From JAHFUS01 sp035689115 (lineage in GTDB: Bacteria > Actinomycetota > Acidimicrobiia > Acidimicrobiales > GCA-2861595): DNA of 64,000 bases. The stretch is from the NCBI GenBank assembly GCA_035689115.1, contig DASSMA010000010.1:12135-76134 (forward strand), written 5' to 3'. The notes under the pieces are model-generated. The model ran no database searches and was not told where the DNA came from. It was given only the letters and a program-made list of their open reading frames with translations. Position 1 is the stretch's first letter; each line of letters opens with the position of its first letter. Positions 57,316-64,000 of this stretch are shown here, in pieces. The position numbers and the translations under genes are program-made.

Positions 57316-58026
57316 TCAGCCCAGCAGGCGGTCGAACTCGCCCCTGATGATGCCGTAGCACTCGCACGACGACCCCTCCAGGCCCTCCCGGTCGATGACC
57401 GTCATCCTCCCCCGGCGGTAGCGGATGAAGCCGGCGCTCTGGAGCATCCCGGCGGCGACCGTGACCGACGCCCGGCGCACCCCCAGCATCTGGGACAGGA
57501 ACTCCTGGGTGAGAGGGAACTCGTCGGAGCCCACCCGGTCGTGGGTCAGCAGCAGCCACCGGCTGCAGCGCTCCTCGATCGAGTGCAGGCCGTTGCAGGC
57601 CACCTGCTGGGAGACCTGGCTGAAGAAGGCCTGGACGTAGCGCTGGACGATGTGGTGGAGGGCCCCGCCGGCCGCCGTCTCCTCCTGGAACGTGTCGGCG
57701 TCCATGCGTATCACCTCTCCCGGGACCTGGGCCTGGGAGAACTCCCGCACCGGCATGAACGTGGTCCCCAGGAACAGCGGCACGCCCACCATGCCCTCGT
57801 TGCCGATGGTGGCGATCTCGACGCCCGAGCCGTCGTCCATGGTGGTGAGCACGGAGACGACGGCGGTCCTGGGGAAGTACACGCAGTCGATGTGCTTGCC
57901 CGGCTCGTAGAGGAGCTGCTTCAGCTCAACTTGCTCGGGCTCGAGATGGGGGCTGAGGCGCGCCCGGTCCGCCGCCGGCAACGCCGCCAGCAGCCGGTTC
58001 GCCCGGGCGTCTCGCTTGCGGGTCAT
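57316..58026 (-). CDS. Crp/Fnr-family regulator (236 aa)
   Basis: ATG at 58026 follows GGAAGGTGTGAG. LYEPGKHIDCVYFPRTAVVSVLTTMDDGSGVEIATIGNEGMVG is a cNMP-binding beta barrel lacking the residues typical of cAMP binding. A dimer helix leads to the winged helix (EFPLTQEFLSQMLGVRRASVTVAAGMLQSAGFIRYRRG). Such regulators often respond to redox or energy stress. A Cys pair near the end (SCEC) is notable. Confidence 0.8.
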   Translation of the reverse strand: MTRKRDARANRLLAALPAADRARLSPHLEPEQVELKQLLYEPGKHIDCVYFPRTAVVSVLTTMDDGSGVEIATIGNEGMVGVPLFLGTTFMPVREFSQAQVPGEVIRMDADTFQEETAAGGALHHIVQRYVQAFFSQVSQQVACNGLHSIEERCSRWLLLTHDRVGSDEFPLTQEFLSQMLGVRRASVTVAAGMLQSAGFIRYRRGRMTVIDREGLEGSSCECYGIIRGEFDRLLG

Positions 58027-58199
58027 CTCACACCTTCCTCCCCGGTCGGCTCCGCTTACCCGGAGGTCGGAGCCCAAAGCCCGTCCATGATCGCCGTCCG
58101 CTCGTTCGGGGCCCCGCATCGGCCCCAGTCGATGACGTCCCGACCCCGCGGCGTGTCGCCTTGGACGCCGCGCCGACGGGTCAGCGCCGGCCGTGCCGG

Positions 58200-58396
58200 T
58201 GAGGTCCACCACCGAGTCGCTGCCGCCGAACTCGTTGGGCTGTAGTCGTCCGCCATCTGGTCGTTGAACCAGCGCCCGCAGTCAGTTGAGTCCCAGTCGT
58301 TGAAGTCGCCCACGGCGGCCACGGGGCCGACCAGCCCGTCGAGGGGGACGGTGAACCTGGTCGGTGTCCGTACGGGGGTTCGCATCGGATCATGGC
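58200..58396 (-). pseudogene. Degenerate copy of the CBM48 gene
   Basis: From an ATG at 58396 the copy begins with MIRCEPP in one frame. FTVPLDG..GPVAAVGDFNDWDST then appears in a second frame, and WFNDQMADDYS follows at once, so about 36 residues are deleted. The final NEFGGSDSVVDLTG reads in a third frame. The intact gene at 58729-59028 has all these blocks in order. The copy lies about 330 bases downstream of it. Confidence 0.75.
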
Positions 58397-58728
58397 GCAA
58401 CTCCTGGGGTGACGTGGTGGTGGTCGCGGCCGTCTGGAAAGGGTGCTGCGGCCGATTGCCGTCGACGAAAGGTCGCCCGTCGGCGGGAAGCTGCAACCCA
58501 CAGGAGTCGGCGTCAAAAGCGACGGAGCCGGTCATCGGATCGGGCCGCGCCGGCCGTCCCCACCAGAACAGCCCGCGGGGTAGGGCGTGGCCGACCCCGC
58601 CAGGGCTCGGTCCCGGTCCTTCCGGCCGCTCGGCTGCCCGCAGGATGACGAAGGACCGCGCACGATGACGCCCCCGCGGCTGTCCCCATCGCCACCACTG
58701 CAAGGCAGCGGAGCGGCCGATCACCAGC

Positions 58729-59028
58729 TCAGCCCGTGAGATCGAGGATGGAGTTGTCCTCGCCCATCCCGTTGCTCTCGTAGGCGTCGGCGGCCCCGTC
58801 GTTGAACCACTCCCCGCCCTCGGCCAGGTAGCGGAACGCGTAGCGCCGCCCCGAGCCCACCACCACCGAGGCGGTGCACGAGCCACCGCGCCGGGCGAGG
58901 GGGTTGGCGGTGGGGTCCCAGTCGTTGAAGTCCCCCACGACGGCCACGGGGTCGGCATGCCCGTCGAGGGGGACGGTGAAGGTCACTTTCACTGTGTCGG
59001 TGCCCTTGACGGGCGCGCATCGGATCAT
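58729..59028 (-). CDS. Small CBM48/isoamylase-N-like protein (99 aa)
   Basis: VTFTVPLDGHADPVAVVGDFNDWDPTANPL is the carbohydrate-binding module 48 (early-set) signature, followed by SGRRYAFRYLAEGGEWFNDGAADAYESNG. Stand-alone domains of about 100 residues occur in actinobacteria. They may bind glycogen or regulate enzymes acting on it. A decayed copy lies just downstream. Confidence 0.82.
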   Translation of the reverse strand: MIRCAPVKGTDTVKVTFTVPLDGHADPVAVVGDFNDWDPTANPLARRGGSCTASVVVGSGRRYAFRYLAEGGEWFNDGAADAYESNGMGEDNSILDLTG

Positions 59029-59031
59029 TGG

Positions 59032-59742
59032 TCAGCTCCTCTGATGGTGGTTGATCGGGAGTGATCGGGGCCGCCGTCCCTCCCGGCTGGGTGCTGCGCT
59101 CTCGCTGTTCGCGCGGCCCACCCGTCCGATGCGGGCGACAGGGGGGGGGGGCAGCGATCGCAGGCGGCGGTGGGCGGCCACGGTGGCGGCGCTGGCCAGT
59201 CCGATGGCCTCCAGGGTGGCCAGCAGGCAGTCGGAGGGGTCGGTGAAGGTCAGCTCCCCGCCTCGCCGGGTCGCCGACGCCGAGGCCGCCACGAGGACCT
59301 CGACGATCGAGGGGTCCACCACGGACGCGGCGTGGAGGTCCACGACGACCCGCAGGTTGCCCTGGCCCTCGATGAGGTCGACGAGCACGGCCCTGAGGGT
59401 CGCTCCGCTGGTGGCGTCGAGGCGCCCGTGGGCCGTCACCACGACCACTCCCATGTCCCGGGTGATGTCGAAGGTGAACGCCGAGCCCGGGGCCGGGGAG
59501 GCCGCGCCCGGGTCCACTGGCACGGGGTCGCCGCCGCGGCGGCGCTGGACGGAATGCCGCTGGCGGCTGCCGACCGGGGTGATGGCCCTGCCGTTCGGCG
59601 TTCCACCGCCAGCGCCCCGGTGCTCGGGGGCCGAGGCGGGGCCGCTCGACGACGAGACGGGCTCTTGGTGAGGTCCCGCGTCTGGCGCGTCAAGGTCGGC
59701 ACCGACGACCGCGGTCGTCTTTCGCACTGGCTCGGCAGACAC
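59032..59742 (-). CDS. STAS-domain anti-sigma-factor-antagonist-like protein (236 aa)
   Basis: After a 95-residue Pro/Gly-rich, likely disordered start comes FTFDITRDMGVVVVTAHGRLDATSGATLRAVLVDLIEGQG, then VVVDLHAASVVDPSIVEVLVAASASA, a STAS domain. The phosphorylated serine of SpoIIAA-type proteins would lie in VVDPSIV. A serine-rich basic tail ends the protein. The start is uncertain. It is divergent from the GAF-ANTAR gene and probably in the same stress-signalling network. Confidence 0.7.
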   Translation of the reverse strand: MSAEPVRKTTAVVGADLDAPDAGPHQEPVSSSSGPASAPEHRGAGGGTPNGRAITPVGSRQRHSVQRRRGGDPVPVDPGAASPAPGSAFTFDITRDMGVVVVTAHGRLDATSGATLRAVLVDLIEGQGNLRVVVDLHAASVVDPSIVEVLVAASASATRRGGELTFTDPSDCLLATLEAIGLASAATVAAHRRLRSLPPPPVARIGRVGRANSESAAPSREGRRPRSLPINHHQRS

Positions 59743-60057
59743 GGCATCGCCCCAAAGGCTGCGACGGGAGGGCGATCAGGTTCGCCCACACGACTAGGAC
59801 CGTCGCTCCTGATCGGCTGCTGGCCCAACCGAGCGACGGGCTTCCAACTGGCGCGAGGCTGGCTTTCCAACCGCTCCCGGCAGTCTCCCGTCCCTGCTGG
59901 CGGTTGTCAACGGCCCCGCTCTTCAGGGCCTCGTGGGCCGGAGCTGTGCCGGTCGGGAGACCCCCGGGGGCCAACCGAGTGTACGGTGGCGTACTCTCGG
60001 CCTCTGCGGCCTCCGCCCCATGGCGCGGCTCGTCGACGCCCCGAATCGAGGACCGCG
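59743..60057. promoter_or_regulatory. 315-base divergent intergenic region
   Basis: It lies between the STAS and GAF-ANTAR genes and must hold both promoters. GTGTACGGTGGCGTACTC near 59977-59994 contains GTAC half-sites on either side of GGTGGC that could be an operator. No coding frame in the gap looks genuine. Confidence 0.4.
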
Positions 60058-60777
60058 GTGCCCAGCTACCCCGACGAACTGTGGCGCAGCGTGGCCGACC
60101 TGTCGGGCCTGCTGCTGAGCGAGGAGGACCAGGAGACGACGCTGCGGCGGGTGGCCGACCTGGCCGTGCGCAGCATCGGCGACTGCGAAGCGGTGGGCGT
60201 GACCCTGTTCCGGGCCGGGAAAGCCACGACGAGGGCGGCCACCGGTGGCCTGGTCTATGAGATCGACCACTACCAGTACGACATCGGCGAGGGGCCCTGC
60301 CTGTCGGCCATCCTGGACCAGCAGATGACCGAGGTGGAGGACATGGACACCGAGGGGCGCTGGCCCCGGTTCTGCCGCCACGCGGCGGAGCGGGGGACCC
60401 ATAGCTCGCTGTCGTTCCCGCTGCTCGTGCGGGGCGAGACCCTGGGCGCCCTCAACCTCTACGCCGGCCGGCCTCGAGCCTTCACCCCCGCCGACCGCGA
60501 GACGGGGGCGATGTTCGCGACCCAGGCGGCCGTGGCCCTGGCCAACGCCCAGACCTACGCCGCCAGCGTGGCCCTGGCCCAGGGCCTGCGCGAGGCGCTG
60601 GACGGCCGCGCCGTCATCGACCAGGCCATGGGCATCCTCATCGGGCGCAACGGCTACAGCCAGGACCTGGCCTTCGATACCCTCAAAGCCGCCTCCCAGT
60701 CCGAGAACCGAAAGCTGCGCCACATCGCCGAGGAGATCGTCCGCACGGCCATGGCCGCCGAAGCCGGCTCGGGCTGA
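60058..60777 (+). CDS. GAF-ANTAR transcription antiterminator (239 aa)
   Basis: GTG at 60058 follows GAGGA. A GAF domain covers about residues 10-165 (VADLAVRSIGDCEAVGVTLFRAGK, YDIGEGPCLSAI, SFPLLVRGETLGALNLYAGRP). An ANTAR domain (about 175-230) reads LREALDGRAVIDQAMGILIGRNGYSQDLAFDTLKAASQSENRKLRHIAEEIV. ANTAR proteins bind paired RNA hairpins and suppress termination. The signal bound by the GAF domain is unknown. Confidence 0.88.
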   Translation: MPSYPDELWRSVADLSGLLLSEEDQETTLRRVADLAVRSIGDCEAVGVTLFRAGKATTRAATGGLVYEIDHYQYDIGEGPCLSAILDQQMTEVEDMDTEGRWPRFCRHAAERGTHSSLSFPLLVRGETLGALNLYAGRPRAFTPADRETGAMFATQAAVALANAQTYAASVALAQGLREALDGRAVIDQAMGILIGRNGYSQDLAFDTLKAASQSENRKLRHIAEEIVRTAMAAEAGSG

Positions 60778-60915
60778 TCACCGGAGCAACCTCCCAGGCG
60801 GTCACTGCTCGGCTGAAGTGAAGGCAGCGCGACCGTGACCACTTCGAGTGGACGACCCGATGATCGCGCCCGAGCGGCCGGAAACGGCCGCGTAGAGCAG
60901 CGCTCGCCGTTGGCC

Positions 60916-61410
60916 CTACAGCCCTGGCGAGCGCACCCAAGCGGTAGCGGAGACCTGACGTTCAACGCTGGGCAGCGCCGAGGCCGGGAGCGGCAAGGTG
61001 GCCGCCTGGAGCGTCGCCCGCCACGGGGCCGGCGGAGCCATGGAGGTGATCGCGCGATGCACGTGCGTCACCAGGTCCTCGATCGGGGCGACCGCCGGCG
61101 GGAAGGCCACCTGTACCACCAGGTGGCGCCATGTGCTGACGCCGTCGCCCGCTTCTCGGCCAGGTACGCCGGCTGCGTGCTGTAGAGCGGCCAGTTCCTC
61201 GGCCCGAGTGCGGTCGGATTCGGGCACGGGGACAACGGCGGCCGCAGCTGCGATCGGCCATGGCGGCGCATCGGTGATCGCCTTGACCGCACCGGTCGCC
61301 AGCCAGTCGGCCAGATCGTGGTCACCCAACGCCGGCGCGAGCGGCTGCTGGGTCAGGGTGACGGTTGTCAGCGTCATTGTCCGGACCCACGTCTCATTGA
61401 CCACGGTCAT
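60916..61410 (-). CDS. Hypothetical protein (164 aa)
   Basis: A possible gene with a Thr-rich N-terminus and a beta-rich middle (VSTWRHLVVQVAFPPAVAPIEDLVTHVHRAI). No domain was recognised, and the start is unsure (61377 is an alternative). Its frame is the best supported of the six here, but codon signal alone does not prove expression. Confidence 0.4.
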   Translation of the reverse strand: MTVVNETWVRTMTLTTVTLTQQPLAPALGDHDLADWLATGAVKAITDAPPWPIAAAAAVVPVPESDRTRAEELAALQHAAGVPGREAGDGVSTWRHLVVQVAFPPAVAPIEDLVTHVHRAITSMAPPAPWRATLQAATLPLPASALPSVERQVSATAWVRSPGL

Positions 61411-61618
61411 CGGCGGGGAGACTACGCCTCAGCTGTGACACTCATTCGGGCCGCCGGCGGAGCGGCGGGGGCCGTGGAGCTGGCGCCACCCCGAACGGAC
61501 CCGAAACGTCCTCTCAAGCTCCGCACAGGAGGCCCGTGGAGCGCCGATCTCGGGCTCCCGTGGGTGGTCGGTGCCGGGAATTCGGCACCGATCGTCGGTC
61601 GGGCGTCCCGGAGCTCGC

Positions 61619-61810
61619 TCATGGTTGGTCCTCGAGGGCGGCCTGCACGGCGTCGACGATGACCCGAGTCTTGGAGCGGCCGGAGCGGGCCATCTCCTTC
61701 TCGATCCTGGCCAGCAGCGACCGTGGGCAGTGGAAGGTGACGCGTTGGTGCGACTCCTCCCAACTCGCCTGGTGGTCCTCGGCTGGCACCGCCGGGCCCT
61801 TGGTTGGCAT
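61619..61810 (-). CDS. Ribbon-helix-helix (CopG-like) protein (63 aa)
   Basis: ATG at 61810. HQRVTFHCPRSLLARIEKEMARSGRSKTRVIVDAVQAALED is a ribbon-helix-helix domain with the beta strand RVTFHC and two helices. It may be an antitoxin or plasmid regulator. The 208-base gap beyond it (61411-61618) shows no gene. Confidence 0.6.
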   Translation of the reverse strand: MPTKGPAVPAEDHQASWEESHQRVTFHCPRSLLARIEKEMARSGRSKTRVIVDAVQAALEDQP

Positions 61811-61875
61811 TGCTACCCTCCCCACGCGAGCGGCCCGCGATGGCGGCCGCTCACCGTGGACCGTAGACGGTCTCA

Positions 61876-62514
61876 TCAGCGCCCCCGGTACAGCCACGGC
61901 GCCAGCGGGTCGCCGACGTGCCAGATGCCGAGGATGCGACCCACCACCCGCTCGTACGCCTGGTGGGCGGCGGCGTCGAGGACCACGCGGCCGGCGCCGG
62001 CGGCCAGGACGTCGGCCAGGAGGGCGACGTCGTCGTCCCAGGGCAACGACAACAGCCCGTGGAGACGGGCGGCCTCCGCCACCAGGTCCTCGGGCTTCAT
62101 CCGGTACGCCTCCGCCAGCTCGGCCACGGCGTTGGCCACGTCTTCGTCGTCGCCGAGCCCCCACGCCCGCCCCAGCGCCTGCACGGCCAGGCCGACGGCG
62201 ATCAGGTCGGCACGCTCGACCGCCGCCCAGGCCAGCGGTACGAGCTCGTAGCGCCCGTCGGGGGCCACCGGCTGCGCCACCGGGCCCCGCTCGGCCTCGC
62301 TCACGACGCGAGACAGCCGCCACAGCGCCTGACGTGCTGCGGGCGTCAGCTGGCCGGCCGCCGTCGGCGAGCGGAGCCCATCGTCGTCGACGACGGCGCC
62401 GAGCAGCTCGTCGAGGCGGTCGAGTGCCGCCCGCACCTCGCCGTCGGTGTCGGGGACGGCTACCGGGCGGCGATCGGCGTGCTCGCGCAGCCGGTCGACG
62501 AGGTCCTTGTCCAT
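61876..62514 (-). CDS. Hypothetical helical protein (212 aa)
   Basis: ATG at 62514. Almost entirely helical and acidic (VRAALDRLDELLGAVVDDDG, AVERADLIAVGLAVQALGRAWGLGDDEDVANAVAELAEAY). A short conserved-looking C-terminus, WHVGDPLAPWLYRGR, follows. It lies downstream of the SprT-like gene with a 32-base palindrome between them. No known domain. Confidence 0.55.
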   Translation of the reverse strand: MDKDLVDRLREHADRRPVAVPDTDGEVRAALDRLDELLGAVVDDDGLRSPTAAGQLTPAARQALWRLSRVVSEAERGPVAQPVAPDGRYELVPLAWAAVERADLIAVGLAVQALGRAWGLGDDEDVANAVAELAEAYRMKPEDLVAEAARLHGLLSLPWDDDVALLADVLAAGAGRVVLDAAAHQAYERVVGRILGIWHVGDPLAPWLYRGR

Positions 62515-62544
62515 CGGGTCGCTCCTTGTCGGTCGTTCCAGTGG

Positions 62545-62576
62545 TCACCGCTTGGCGCGTGCGCGTCAAGCGGTGA
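62545..62576. promoter_or_regulatory. 32-base palindrome containing the second TTGRCGCGTGCGCGTCAA
   Basis: Arms of 15 bases (TCACCGCTTGGCGCG and its complement with one mismatch) surround TG. The core 62553-62570 matches 23359-23376. It spans the stop codon of the SprT-like gene and lies 31 bases upstream of the next gene start. It could be a terminator stem or an operator; the recurrence upstream of another gene favours operator. Confidence 0.6.
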
Positions 62577-63228
62577 AGGGCTGCCCGCAGCGGCCGCAGA
62601 CGATGGCCGCCTCGTCCAACACGGTGCGCGACGCCCGCACCCGTCTACCGCAGGGGCACGTGCACGCCACCAGGGACGCTCCTCCGGCACCCGAGCGGGC
62701 CGAGGACACCTCGGCCCGCCGCCACAACCGCAACGCCGCCGCCACGCCGGCGAGGGCCTCGCCGTAGCGGTCCTCGATGCCAGGGGCCACCACGGTGGCC
62801 GCCCACCCGAATCGGGCGTCCTTGGTGGCCACCAGGCCCACCTCGTCGGCGACGGCCGCGTAGCGGCGGTTGTGGTAGCGCCCGCCCCGGCTGGTGTCGA
62901 CGATCCGGCGCTCGTGGGCGATGCCATGGGCCGCTTCGTGCAGCAGTGTCCCGAGCACTTCACCAGGGCCGAGACGGAGGCCCTCCCCCGCCACCAGCAC
63001 CTCCGCGGTCGTGTTGCCCGCCACGTCCCAGCGGGAGGCGGCGTAGTGGCCGAGCTTGGCGCCCCGGCCGCTGGTGCCCGACGCCAGGACGATGACGACC
63101 TCGGGGACGTCGACGTGGTGGGCCCGGATGGCCGCCCAGGCCGCCTCCAGCGCCCGGACGAGCCCCGAGGCCCCAACCCCACCATCCCCGCCGGCGGCGA
63201 CGCCGGCCGCAGCGTCGGTCATCGCCAT
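62566..63228 (-). CDS. SprT-like zinc metallopeptidase (220 aa)
   Basis: ATG at 63228 overlaps the upstream stop. LGTLLHEAAHGIAHE (His97-Glu-x-x-His101) is the catalytic helix. The C-terminal CPCGRRVRASRTVLDEAAIVCGRCG is a zinc ribbon, as in SprT and Spartan-type proteins. Plasmid and phage members may remove DNA-bound proteins. This placement, before a small helical protein, is typical of mobile DNA. Confidence 0.8.
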   Translation of the reverse strand: MAMTDAAAGVAAGGDGGVGASGLVRALEAAWAAIRAHHVDVPEVVIVLASGTSGRGAKLGHYAASRWDVAGNTTAEVLVAGEGLRLGPGEVLGTLLHEAAHGIAHERRIVDTSRGGRYHNRRYAAVADEVGLVATKDARFGWAATVVAPGIEDRYGEALAGVAAALRLWRRAEVSSARSGAGGASLVACTCPCGRRVRASRTVLDEAAIVCGRCGQPFTA

Positions 63229-63605
63229 CACCGCGTCCCACGTGCCCCGTGGCCACCAGGCCGGCGCTGCTCGGTGACGCGGTGGTGCATGGCCCGGGCG
63301 GTGACGCCCAGGCGGTCGAGCTGGCGCATCGTGAGGGGGGCCAGCGCCCGACGCACGGCCAGGGCGTCGCCGCGCCACTCGGCGGCGCCGAACCTCGTCA
63401 GGCGGTGCAGCGCCCGGGACAGCAGCGAGTTGCGCCCGGTCCCGGTGCCGAGGCCGAGGCCGACCGCCAGGTCGACCAGGTCGACGGGGACGGCGGCACC
63501 CGGCGCCGTGGCGGCCGCCAGGAGGCCCAGGCGGCGGTAGGCGAAGGTCGACGTGGGCCCGAGGACGCCGAGCCAGCAGAAGGCGCGCGTATTCATCTGA
63601 TGCAA
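63228..63605 (-). CDS. Hypothetical protein (125 aa), HTH-like
   Basis: A TTG at 63605 or the ATG at 63596 opens a frame with PTSTFAYRRLGLLAAATAP, then VDLAVGLGLGTGTGRNSLLSRALHRLTRFGAAEWRGD. The latter resembles a winged helix-turn-helix. The gene is coupled to the SprT-like gene. Its start lies inside one copy of a repeated 14-base sequence. Confidence 0.5.
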   Translation of the reverse strand: MHQMNTRAFCWLGVLGPTSTFAYRRLGLLAAATAPGAAVPVDLVDLAVGLGLGTGTGRNSLLSRALHRLTRFGAAEWRGDALAVRRALAPLTMRQLDRLGVTARAMHHRVTEQRRPGGHGARGTR

Positions 63606-63606
63606 G
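63593..63606. repeat. Repeat TCATCTGATGCAAG, copy 1
   Basis: Identical to 63745-63758; after three differing bases the two copies also share CCGTGG. This copy overlaps the start of the minus-strand gene. Confidence 0.6.
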
Positions 63607-63744
63607 TTGCCGTGGGTGCTCCAAGGACCCTCTGACCAGGCTGAACGTGCTGGTAGAGCGGGGTCGGTGTGCTGTTGCTCGGAGCCCTAACGGTGCCCTG
63701 AACTGCCGGTATCCGCGCATCCGGGACTGTCATGAGTGAATCTA

Positions 63745-63758
63745 TCATCTGATGCAAG
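63745..63758. repeat. Repeat TCATCTGATGCAAG, copy 2
   Basis: This copy lies 22 bases upstream of the integrase-like start at 63780. Together the two copies bracket the 150-base divergent promoter region and could be regulator or recombinase binding sites. Confidence 0.6.
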
Positions 63759-63779
63759 CGACCGTGGAGGGGTGTCCGG

Positions 63780-64000
63780 GTGGCTGAACCGACGGTGCTG
63801 GCGGGGTCGGCCTACCTGCAGCTGGTCGGCGGGGTGGCCCTCCTGCAGCCCGAGGAGCACCTCTGGGAGGCGATGCGGCGGGGCTTTTCAATCCAGCAGC
63901 AGTCGCGCTACCTGGCGGCGCTGACCATCCACCAGCGGGACGGCCAGCTGCGCCGGTTCGCCGAGTGGACCAACGAGTACCCCTGGCGCTGGCGGCCCCA
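63780..64000 (+). CDS. Second tyrosine recombinase, N-terminal part only
   Basis: GTG at 63780 with GGAGG upstream opens a frame to the right edge. LQPEEHLWEAMRRGFSIQQQSRYLAALTIHQRDGQLRRFAEWTNEYPWRWRP resembles the core-binding domain of Xer-like integrases (Q.R.L...TI..R...V.RF....YPW.W). The catalytic domain is outside the window, so activity cannot be judged. Confidence 0.6.
   Translation, partial: MAEPTVLAGSAYLQLVGGVALLQPEEHLWEAMRRGFSIQQQSRYLAALTIHQRDGQLRRFAEWTNEYPWRWRP

Noticed and set aside
61619..62569. 316-codon minus frame as one gene
   Set aside because: Only its last 63 codons form a ribbon-helix-helix protein with its own ATG. The first part is the shadow of the 61876-62514 gene.
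63736..63924. 62-codon plus frame near the right edge
   Set aside because: The GTG frame at 63780 gives a recognisable integrase N-terminus. This overlapping frame is Trp/Arg-rich shadow.
1..64000. rRNA, tRNA or CRISPR array
   Set aside because: No tRNA-like cloverleaf with CCA end, rRNA segment, or regularly spaced identical repeats with spacers was seen. The repeats found are short, few and mostly in promoters. A covariance-model search would be decisive.

Overview
The window is very GC-rich, and its genes are packed into operons with ATGA, GTGA, TTGA or TGATG overlaps. A WhiB domain, a BTAD (SARP-type) regulator, a GAF-ANTAR protein, Gram-positive Tcp-type conjugation proteins and an actinobacterial-style Tad pilus locus all point to the Actinomycetota. 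Nothing seen fixes the class. Partition, replication, conjugation, restriction-modification, toxin-antitoxin and integrase genes dominate. No ribosomal, tRNA or core metabolic genes were seen. The window therefore looks like a conjugative plasmid or integrative element, possibly joined on the right to other accessory DNA.

Layout. (A) 1-8.4 kb, minus strand: a ParB-like protein, a cysteine-rich DUF4417-like protein, a large protein with a HipA/PI3K-like kinase domain, a large protein with a possible ADP-ribosyltransferase domain, and, cut by the left edge, an ADP-ribosylglycohydrolase. The two large proteins share an N-terminal tag. (B) 8.9-22.4 kb, minus strand: a conjugation machine with a Replic_Relax-family protein, a TraG/TcpA-like ATPase carrying an in-frame class 3 intein in its P-loop, a peptidoglycan hydrolase, a TrbL/VirB6-like channel protein, a VirB4-like ATPase, TcpE-like and TcpC-like proteins. 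(C) 22.4-31.6 kb, minus strand: a sigma-like protein, HicAB, ParA with a tandem ribbon-helix-helix partner, a WhiB-DnaA(IV)-DnaA(IV) fusion, a winged-helix Rep candidate, iteron-like repeats and a candidate antisense RNA. Together these resemble a replication, copy-control and partition module.

(D) 31.8-45.2 kb, plus strand: an excisionase-like regulator, secreted and anchored proteins, and a complete Tad pilus locus (CpaB-like, CpaE-like, CpaF, TadB, TadC, Flp-like pilin, three TadE/G-like pseudopilins) ending in a LysM-BTAD protein. (E) 45.2-53 kb: a ribbon-helix-helix regulator, a HicA-like pair, a restriction-modification-like locus (methyltransferase, XRE control protein, HEAT-repeat protein) and a second methyltransferase with two nuclease-like genes. 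(F) 53-57.2 kb: a frameshifted metalloprotease, small proteins, a sigma factor and a tyrosine integrase. (G) 57.3-64 kb: a Crp regulator, an intact CBM48 gene beside a decayed copy, STAS and GAF-ANTAR signalling proteins, a SprT-like peptidase and the start of a second integrase.

Two regulatory links are visible. A tripartite motif (GA-rich box, TGTCGCGTT, N11, CGCGCCCATTACAT, read on the minus strand) lies upstream of the coupling-protein operon, the TcpC operon and the replication-control region. A different 18-base motif lies 66-70 bases upstream of both the coupling-protein operon and the orphan ribbon-helix-helix gene. These suggest that transfer and replication are coordinated by element-encoded regulators.
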